The translations under genes and the position numbers were made by a program. Shown here in pieces: positions 43,216-48,615 of a stretch of 48,615 bases of DNA (the stretch's first letter is position 1; the number at the start of each line of letters is the position of its first letter). The DNA is taken from assembly GCA_964519035.1 (NCBI GenBank), contig CAZFKZ010000010.1, positions 1 to 48,615 of the forward strand, read 5' to 3'. Below the pieces are notes generated by a model, which was not told the origin of the DNA, did no database searches, and saw nothing but the letters and a program-made list of their open reading frames with translations. Origin of the DNA: CAJJBL01 sp964519035. GTDB lineage: Bacteria; Pseudomonadota; Alphaproteobacteria; Puniceispirillales; Marisalimonadaceae.

Positions 43216-43575
43216 TTAATCTATTTTTCCAATACATTTTAATATAATTTCTTCAGTATATATCTGTTGATAACCTGATTTAATCACTCTCAAGATAGAA
43301 TTATAGGTTAACTCGTTATCCTTTTTAACAAATATATAATTCAATATTGGGTCAATATCTTTCTTACCCTCTGAAATAGCCATTAAAAAATTATCGTTGT
43401 CCTCAATAACTTTATATTCTAAAGATTTTCCCTTCTCATCTTGATATTTAATTAGTTCATTTTCTAAAGACATTTTTGATAAACGTTTATATTTTTTATC
43501 AATACAGGAATATTCTAGAGCAAAAGAGTTAAACGAATATAGGCAAAATAATATACAAAAATAAATCAGTTTCAT
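43216..43575 (-). CDS. Secreted small protein, unknown function
   Basis: A 119-residue protein with a signal peptide (MKLIYFCILFCLYSFNSFA, cleavage after SFA) followed by a mature domain with two cysteines (YSCIDKK, ILKCIGKID) that could form a disulfide. It has alternating charged and beta-forming segments such as LTYNSILRVIKSGYQQIYTE. It has AAGGG before the ATG and is upstream of bactofilin by 63 bases. I do not recognise the family. Confidence 0.6.
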   Translation of the reverse strand: MKLIYFCILFCLYSFNSFALEYSCIDKKYKRLSKMSLENELIKYQDEKGKSLEYKVIEDNDNFLMAISEGKKDIDPILNYIFVKKDNELTYNSILRVIKSGYQQIYTEEIILKCIGKID

Positions 43576-43714
43576 TAGTTACCCTTAATTTTATTTTCTT
43601 AGATATATAATTCTTATTATATTAAACATATTTTTTTTTTAAACTAACAAAAATATTTATTAATATTTAAAATAGTTTATTTTAAATATCTATTAACATT
43701 GGTTTATATAAACT

Positions 43715-43852
43715 ATGAAAAAATCTTCTTTTGCACTTATAGCTTTGTGGAGTCTATCTATTATAATTATTGCTTGGCTTTTACCAATAATGGCTCGGCA
43801 ATCATCCACTTTAGATAGTTTTTTGTCATATTGTATTTCGTTTATAAAGTGA
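43715..43852 (+). CDS. Small membrane protein (45 aa) upstream of sco1
   Basis: A 45-residue frame with one hydrophobic helix after a short basic start (KKSSFALIALWSLSIIIIAW) and a Ser-rich tail ending SYCISFIK. It lies 67 bases before the Sco1-type gene on the same strand. There is no strong ribosome site, so the call is tentative. If real it may be a small subunit or assembly factor of the copper/oxidase system, which is a guess. Confidence 0.45.
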   Translation: MKKSSFALIALWSLSIIIIAWLLPIMARQSSTLDSFLSYCISFIK

Positions 43853-43919
43853 CAATGAATCACTATTCTTGTAGATAATAAAATATACTTTATTAGAAAA
43901 ATTTTAAGGTTTAAACGCT

Positions 43920-44525
43920 ATGGAAATTGAAAAAAAAAAAAGATTCCTACTTATAGTTATAACAATTTCCTTTATATTATTACTTATTTCTACATTTCTT
44001 TTGTCAGAATACATAGCTAATAAAAACGCTCCCAAGAAAGTAACTACAATTATTGAATCTTTAAATTTAATTGATCATAAAGGTTCTCCCTTTAAATCTA
44101 GCAGCCTGAAGCGGCAACCATCATTAATATTTTTTGGCTTTACTCATTGTCCAGAAGTTTGTCCCACTACATTAGGAGAATTATCTGAGATAACAGGTGA
44201 CTTAAAGAGTAAAATTATTCCAACAAATATCATATTTGTAACTTTAGACCCAGTAAGAGATACTCAAAATCTGTTAAATCAATATTTCAAAAATTTCGAT
44301 GATAATATAATTGGAGTCACAGGATCCATAGAAGATTTAAGGGAATTAGGTGATAATTGGGGAGTTTATTATGAAAGAGTTTCATTAAAAAATAATGATT
44401 ACACTTTAAATCATACCGCAACAGTATTTATGATAGACAAAGATGGGAATTATCGAGGAACAATTGCTTGGGGTGAAAATGAAAATTCCATAGCTCAAAA
44501 AATCATTAGATTAAGCACTTATTAA
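43920..44525 (+). CDS. SCO1/SenC family copper chaperone
   Basis: A 201-residue protein with an N-terminal membrane anchor (FLLIVITISFILLLISTFLLS) and a thioredoxin-like periplasmic domain. Copper ligands are the CxxxC pair in FGFTHCPEVCPTTLGEL and the His in NHTATVFMIDKDG. It delivers copper to the CuA site of cytochrome c oxidase subunit II. No cox genes lie in the window. AAGG precedes the ATG, and it faces the ModA-like gene tail to tail with an eight-base gap. Confidence 0.92.
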   Translation: MEIEKKKRFLLIVITISFILLLISTFLLSEYIANKNAPKKVTTIIESLNLIDHKGSPFKSSSLKRQPSLIFFGFTHCPEVCPTTLGELSEITGDLKSKIIPTNIIFVTLDPVRDTQNLLNQYFKNFDDNIIGVTGSIEDLRELGDNWGVYYERVSLKNNDYTLNHTATVFMIDKDGNYRGTIAWGENENSIAQKIIRLSTY

Positions 44526-44533
44526 TTATTATA

Positions 44534-45322
44534 TCAATCCACTTCATAACCATAATCTCTTATTTTTTTTTTAACAAAATCAGACTGTAAAAAAAACATA
44601 AAGTCTTTAGCACCTCTTTTTTGTTTTCCAGGTAAGAGCAAAATAGCATCTTGATTAATAGGTGAGTATAAATCTTGAGAGATTTCCCAAATCATACCTT
44701 TTTTGTTATTCTTTTTACTTTTAATATCTGAGTAGGAAACAAAAGCTAAATCTAAGTTTCCCAAGTAGCTCATCAAAAATACCTGATTTATATTTTTGGC
44801 TAATATTAGTTTATTTGATATTTTTTTTGTTAAGTTAATTTTTGTTAAAACTTCTTTTGCTGCATATCCATAAGGGACAAATAATGGATTTCCAATGCCA
44901 ATATACTTGACATCCCTTGAAGTTAATATTCTAGGAAATGTTTTATTTAATAATTTTTTGTTAAAAGATATTAGCTTAAGTTTACCTCTAGCATAAGTAA
45001 AACGAGTTCCAACAATGCCTTTTTTGTTTTTTTCTAATTTTAATGGTAAATTTTGATCAGCAGAAAGAAAAATATCTAACGGAGCCCCATTCATAATTTG
45101 TGAATAAAGACCACCACTTGATCCTTTCGAAATAACTAATTTATGATCAGTTTCATTTTCAAAAGAATATTTAATAAGTTTGATTGGATCACTAAAATTT
45201 GATGCAACGCCTATATATATGATATCTGCAAATAAATATTTACTAAATAAGACAGAAAACAAAAATACAAGCTTTATAGCTAATAAGTAGATTAAATTTT
45301 TATTATTTCTATCAATTTTCAT
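44534..45322 (-). CDS. ModA-like (molybdate-type) periplasmic binding protein
   Basis: A 262-residue binding protein with an N-terminal signal/anchor (about residues 12-32), then the ModA pattern VASNFSDPIKLIKYSFE, ISKGSSGGLYSQIMNGAPLDIFLSAD and ARGKLKLISF. These contact molybdate or tungstate in ModA. No modB or modC permease/ATPase genes are adjacent. It is last in a minus-strand group with a MOSC-domain gene, and both relate to molybdenum. The anion bound is inferred. Confidence 0.8.
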   Translation of the reverse strand: MKIDRNNKNLIYLLAIKLVFLFSVLFSKYLFADIIYIGVASNFSDPIKLIKYSFENETDHKLVISKGSSGGLYSQIMNGAPLDIFLSADQNLPLKLEKNKKGIVGTRFTYARGKLKLISFNKKLLNKTFPRILTSRDVKYIGIGNPLFVPYGYAAKEVLTKINLTKKISNKLILAKNINQVFLMSYLGNLDLAFVSYSDIKSKKNNKKGMIWEISQDLYSPINQDAILLLPGKQKRGAKDFMFFLQSDFVKKKIRDYGYEVD

Positions 45323-45333
45323 TTAATTATATA

Positions 45334-45597
45334 TTAACTGAAATATGAGGCTAAATAACTTATTAAAAAATAAATCATGATTGAACCTAATATAATAATT
45401 ATGATCAAAGTTTGAAAGAAATCATCAATTAAAGCTCTCACAAGTTGTTTTGTAAGATGTGATCCCATAAACAGATAACATAAAATTATAGAAAAAGGGA
45501 AGGTTAAGAAAAAGATAGAAGAAACTAGCCAAAACTTAATAAAATTCATTTTTTTGAAAAGATTTTCTTCTTTTTTAATGAGATTCAAGTCATTCAC
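45334..45597 (-). CDS. Small membrane protein between MOSC and ModA-like genes
   Basis: An 87-residue protein with two helices (about residues 22-44 and 62-86) separated by a short loop (GSHLTKQLVRALIDDFFQ). It begins with a charged leader that could be trimmed by starting at an internal ATG (codon 17). It is 11 bases before the ModA-like gene on the same strand and 50 after the MOSC gene. I do not recognise it; it might form an alternative membrane partner for the ModA-like protein. Confidence 0.55.
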   Translation of the reverse strand: MNDLNLIKKEENLFKKMNFIKFWLVSSIFFLTFPFSIILCYLFMGSHLTKQLVRALIDDFFQTLIIIIILGSIMIYFLISYLASYFS

Positions 45598-45647
45598 TCT
45601 ATCAGTTAATGTACATAATAAAAAATTACTAAATTCACCCTTAGGGA

Positions 45648-46424
45648 CTAAATGAAGAGCTTATCCGAAACTGAAACCACTCCATTTTTAATAACTTTCG
45701 CATAAACGCCTAAATCAACATGACCAAAGTTTTTACTGATTTCTTTAGGAATATCTATATCTCTTAGTCCATTTTCAGGATTTACAATTGTAGCAGCGCA
45801 CCTTTGAGTTCTTTTAAATACCTCTAAAAATACGTTGCCAATCTGAATTTTTTTTCCAATCCAATCAAACTCTTCCCAAGCTCTTCCTCCATCTATAATA
45901 AAATTAGCTCTAAACCTCAAAGGATCAATTGTTTTATTTATCTTTTTTTCTAATTCAAGAATACTATTCATATTTATAATTGAAATGGCTTTTTCTGGAA
46001 TATCAGAAAAAGAGTGCGTTAAATCATTGTTATTCTTTAATTTCAGTCCTTGTACTAAATTGGGTTTCTCGTTTACCGGTAAATTTAAATATTCTTGAAA
46101 AAATATTTCAACCTTTTCTATACTTTGTTGATTTACTAAAAAATCATTTATTAATATATTATTTTCTAAATTTATTACCAAATGTCTTGTTTTTGGATCA
46201 AAGCTTGTTTTCAAATTTGCTAATTTTTCTTCTTTCACTAATGCAAGGAAATTGTTTTTTCTAAAGTGAGTTGGGTTGTTTTCATCATAAATTAAATTAT
46301 ATCTAGCAAAAGCAAATTCTCTGTCTCCAGGTAAAACCTCATTTTTATTTAATTTAATACTTTCTAGATATTCTCCAGATAAGCCTTTAATAGGAAACCT
46401 AATAATATTTTTTATTTTATGCAT
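45648..46424 (-). CDS. MOSC domain-containing protein
   Basis: A protein of about 258 residues with an N-terminal beta-barrel (RFPIKGLSGEYLESIKL, LPGDREFAFA) and a C-terminal MOSC domain. The conserved Cys is in FKRTQRCAATIVNPENGLRD. MOSC proteins bind molybdenum cofactor and belong with amidoxime-reducing or YcbX-type sulfur/molybdenum chemistry. I chose the ATG at 46424 with GGG upstream; a TTG at 46445 would add seven residues. It is upstream of the two small-membrane and ModA-like genes. Confidence 0.85.
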   Translation of the reverse strand: MHKIKNIIRFPIKGLSGEYLESIKLNKNEVLPGDREFAFARYNLIYDENNPTHFRKNNFLALVKEEKLANLKTSFDPKTRHLVINLENNILINDFLVNQQSIEKVEIFFQEYLNLPVNEKPNLVQGLKLKNNNDLTHSFSDIPEKAISIINMNSILELEKKINKTIDPLRFRANFIIDGGRAWEEFDWIGKKIQIGNVFLEVFKRTQRCAATIVNPENGLRDIDIPKEISKNFGHVDLGVYAKVIKNGVVSVSDKLFI

Positions 46425-46526
46425 AAAACCCTGTCTATTTGACAACTTAACTTTATATTTTAATAAAATTACATTATAAATTTCATATTGTATATTAGCT
46501 TTTACATTTAAAAAAATAGGATATTT

Positions 46527-47186
46527 ATGTTTAACTTATCTCTTTTAAAACCTTTGCCTGAATATTTAGTTCAACGTTACTATGGATGGAAAGCTACTAC
46601 TTTTGCTAATAATAAAAGTTGGTATCATAAATTAGCAGAAGATGGGCAGCACCCTAGAGCCATGATTATCTCTTGTTGTGATAGCAGAGTTCATGTCACT
46701 TCTATTTTTGGTTCAGATGCGGGAGAGTTTTTTATTCATAGAAACATTGCTAATCTAGTTCCACCTTTTAAAGAAGATCAAGATTATCATGGAACATCTG
46801 CAGCGATTGAATACGCAGTAAAAACTTTGAAAATTCCTCATATTATAGTTCTTGGGCATTCTACCTGTGGAGGAGTTCACTCAAGCTTTGAATATTTTTC
46901 TGGAAATAATCCCAATTTATATAAAGACAGTAATTTTGTTGCATCTTGGCTCGAAATATTACGACCTAGCTTTGAAAAAATACCCTCAAATTTATCTAAA
47001 AATGAAAAACTTAAATCTTTAGAAAAAAATACTGTATTAACTTCTATAGAAAATTTAACAACTTTTCCGTTTATAAAAGAAGCTATAAACAATGAGACTT
47101 TAAGCTTACATGGCCTGTGGCACGATATAGGCACTGGGGATTTAATGTTTTATGATAATAAATCTAGTAAGTTTATATTAGTCTAA
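46527..47186 (+). CDS. can: Beta-class carbonic anhydrase
   Basis: A 219-residue enzyme of normal length. Zinc ligands are visible as Cys-X-Asp-X-Arg in ISCCDSRVHVT, the His in VLGHSTCGG, and the Cys two residues after it; the substrate-site GDAGEFFIHRNIANLV is present. It interconverts CO2 and bicarbonate in the cytoplasm. It ends WHDIGTGDLMFYD. Together with the gamma-class protein at 24648 it means two carbonic anhydrase families occur in the window. Confidence 0.93.
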   Translation: MFNLSLLKPLPEYLVQRYYGWKATTFANNKSWYHKLAEDGQHPRAMIISCCDSRVHVTSIFGSDAGEFFIHRNIANLVPPFKEDQDYHGTSAAIEYAVKTLKIPHIIVLGHSTCGGVHSSFEYFSGNNPNLYKDSNFVASWLEILRPSFEKIPSNLSKNEKLKSLEKNTVLTSIENLTTFPFIKEAINNETLSLHGLWHDIGTGDLMFYDNKSSKFILV

Positions 47187-47222
47187 AAAGTTAAATATTA
47201 TGATTTCAATAAAAAGTAATAG

Positions 47223-47651
47223 TTAATTAGCAACTTCAAATAATATTTCAGGATTAGACATTGTCTTTATTTCTAAAACATTACCATTGAAATCTTCAAC
47301 AAAAAAAGTTTCCTGCTCAAATTTTGATCCTTTGAACCTTCTGTAAGGTTTATCAAAATAATCTATATCGCTAGCTTCAATACGTTTTTTTACTTCCGCA
47401 AAATCTTCTGCTTCTAGATGCACACCAAAATGAGGTATACAGACATCTCCCATATCAACATGATGACGTTCACGCACCTGTTTAGTTTTGGTTTCGTGAA
47501 GTGTTAACTCGTTTCCCCAAAAATTAACATCAATCCAATGACCTTCTTCCTGATTACCTGTTTTACAACCTAAAATATCACAATAGAAACCTAGAGCAGT
47601 TTTGATTTCTCCTGCTGGTATTGCTAAATGAAAACAATTAGTCACTGACAT
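47223..47651 (-). CDS. VOC (glyoxalase/bleomycin resistance/dioxygenase) family protein
   Basis: A 142-residue VOC-fold protein with one pair of beta-alpha-beta-beta-beta modules: NCFHLAIPAGEIKTALGFYCDILGCKTG, HFGVHLEAEDFAEVKKRI, and a C-terminal FFVEDFNGNVLEIKTM. His and Glu residues at metal-ligand positions are visible. Substrate unknown. AGGAG lies very close to the ATG, and a GTG two codons later has better spacing, so the start may differ by two residues. Confidence 0.82.
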   Translation of the reverse strand: MSVTNCFHLAIPAGEIKTALGFYCDILGCKTGNQEEGHWIDVNFWGNELTLHETKTKQVRERHHVDMGDVCIPHFGVHLEAEDFAEVKKRIEASDIDYFDKPYRRFKGSKFEQETFFVEDFNGNVLEIKTMSNPEILFEVAN

Positions 47652-47719
47652 TCTCCTAAATTAATTTTTATACTCAATTATTACTTTATAGTGAACTAGC
47701 AGAAGTTTTCAAGACATAA

Positions 47720-48586
47720 TTATTGAGCTGGGGCCTCTGTAATAGTAAAAGTACCTGAAAAAGGAGCGCTGCCATATTCGTCTGGATAACCATCAGAACC
47801 AGTGTCAGTCATATTAATTCCGTAATCAGTGACTATAAAGTTAAATTGCATCTTTACAGTACTAGGACTTATTGTAAATGGCGTAGTCAAATTTATGATA
47901 CCCACTAATTTCCCAACATTATCACATAATTGACTTGTCACTTCGGATCTCTGACTTCTTACTAACGAGGCATTTGTTAAAAAAGCATCAATTGTTCCAA
48001 TTGGAATAACGGCATCTTGATAACCAGATGAGCAATTAGGGCCACCAAAATTTCTTAAATTATCATCATAATCAGCTAAGCTTCCACCACTAGCAACATT
48101 GGCACTAGCATCGCCATTGTAAGTATTTCCATCAAATCCAACTATAGAAATTCCTACTGTAAATTTTTCACGCAAAATAATGTAAGGGAATCCATAAGTA
48201 CCATTAGCTGGTCTTGTGCTAGTTCCAACAAGATCAAGAGATCCACCTATAGCAGTAGCGATATCAATAACGCTTCCGTTTGTTTGGTCAGTAGCTGAGA
48301 AAAAAACGGAGCATGTTGATTTATCCATAGTTGATATATCTGTCTTTGTACCATCATTTGTAAAAGGGTGAGAAGTACAAACCCCCATTTCAAAAACTGA
48401 AATTTCAAATTTAGTGGGGGTTGTTCTACAATCACCTCCTGCTGTCATCATAGCCGCAGTTGTCGAACATACGGCTACGGCAGATCCTTCAGTCTCATTA
48501 TCAAAAACAGCAAAAGCAGTATTAGAGAATGATAAAATTAAAGTTGTTATTATAGTTACAAAACTTATTCTAATTAAATTAAACAT
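47720..48586 (-). CDS. Secreted protein of unknown function
   Basis: A 288-residue protein with a signal peptide (hydrophobic FVTIITTLILSF, cleavage near NTAFA). The mature part has an early cysteine-rich stretch (AVCSTTAAMMTAGGDC, MGVCTSHPF, STCSVFF), then beta-forming segments and a Gly/Asp-rich end (DTGSDGYPDEYGSAPF). It could be a cell-surface or pilus-associated protein. The ribosome site GGAGG is eight bases before the ATG. I do not recognise the family. Confidence 0.65.
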   Translation of the reverse strand: MFNLIRISFVTIITTLILSFSNTAFAVFDNETEGSAVAVCSTTAAMMTAGGDCRTTPTKFEISVFEMGVCTSHPFTNDGTKTDISTMDKSTCSVFFSATDQTNGSVIDIATAIGGSLDLVGTSTRPANGTYGFPYIILREKFTVGISIVGFDGNTYNGDASANVASGGSLADYDDNLRNFGGPNCSSGYQDAVIPIGTIDAFLTNASLVRSQRSEVTSQLCDNVGKLVGIINLTTPFTISPSTVKMQFNFIVTDYGINMTDTGSDGYPDEYGSAPFSGTFTITEAPAQ

Positions 48587-48615
48587 ACTAAACGCCTCCT
48601 GCAGCTGATGAAAAG

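Noticed and set aside
1..48615. CRISPR arrays, IS elements, prophage genes, rRNA or tRNA genes
   Set aside because: I saw no regularly spaced repeats, transposase motifs, phage structural genes or recognisable RNA gene sequences; small RNAs could still be missed.

Overview
The window looks like chromosomal DNA of a low-G+C, gene-dense marine-type alphaproteobacterium. The basis is indirect: roughly one third G+C by eye, very short intergenic gaps, many overlapping start/stop codons, TRAP and Tct tripartite transporters, bactofilin, and many CoA-transferase, MmgE/PrpD and enoyl-CoA hydratase genes. Streamlined lineages such as Pelagibacterales, HIMB59/AEGEAN-169 or a low-GC SAR116 relative would fit. 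There is no rRNA or other phylogenetic marker, so the lineage is inference. I saw no rRNA, tRNA, CRISPR array, IS element or prophage, and no gene-free stretch longer than 300 bases.

Layout. 1-4339: a partial DMT permease, a thiamine-diphosphate enzyme and an SDR on the minus strand, divergent from RidA and the AzlC/AzlD export pair. 4336-8309: acyl-CoA dehydrogenase, MmgE/PrpD protein and amidase. 8297-17435: a long minus-strand series made of a FAS1-like hot-dog hydratase, MmgE/PrpD, CaiB, CitE-like lyase, MaoC and a second CaiB, followed by a TRAP transporter (P, Q, M). The gene content closely matches known itaconate-degradation clusters (CoA transferase, itaconyl-CoA hydratase, citramalyl-CoA lyase), so uptake and cleavage of a C5 dicarboxylate to acetyl-CoA and pyruvate is the leading hypothesis. 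17551-20527: a divergent plus-strand operon with a tautomerase-like protein, enoyl-CoA hydratase, PcaB-like lyase and PaaI-like thioesterase.

20530-25193: the glutathione-dependent formaldehyde pair (class III ADH and S-formylglutathione hydrolase), an enoyl-CoA hydratase plus CaiB pair, and a gamma-carbonic anhydrase. 25286-31803: a plus-strand module of enolase-superfamily enzyme, TauD-type dioxygenase, TctC-TctB-TctA transporter and MmgE/PrpD. 31796-34542: a YdjM-like membrane protein and a Baeyer-Villiger monooxygenase. 34546-37746: pobA-pcaH-pcaG followed in the same operon by a small membrane protein and a cyclic-nucleotide-domain protein; this converts 4-hydroxybenzoate to 3-carboxymuconate, but the lower pathway is not here except possibly the distant PcaB-like lyase.

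37775-48615 is more housekeeping: DUF4149-like protein, hypoxanthine phosphoribosyltransferase, zinc ADH, DMT exporter, DapA-family protein, CsaA, bactofilin, Sco1, a MOSC/ModA-like group, beta-carbonic anhydrase, a VOC protein and a secreted protein. The best candidates for something undescribed are a 69-nt three-way-junction element at 38823-38891, the pca operon's extra membrane and cNMP-domain genes, hairpins just after both transporter binding-protein genes, and an in-frame 15-bp tandem repeat that duplicates a start codon.
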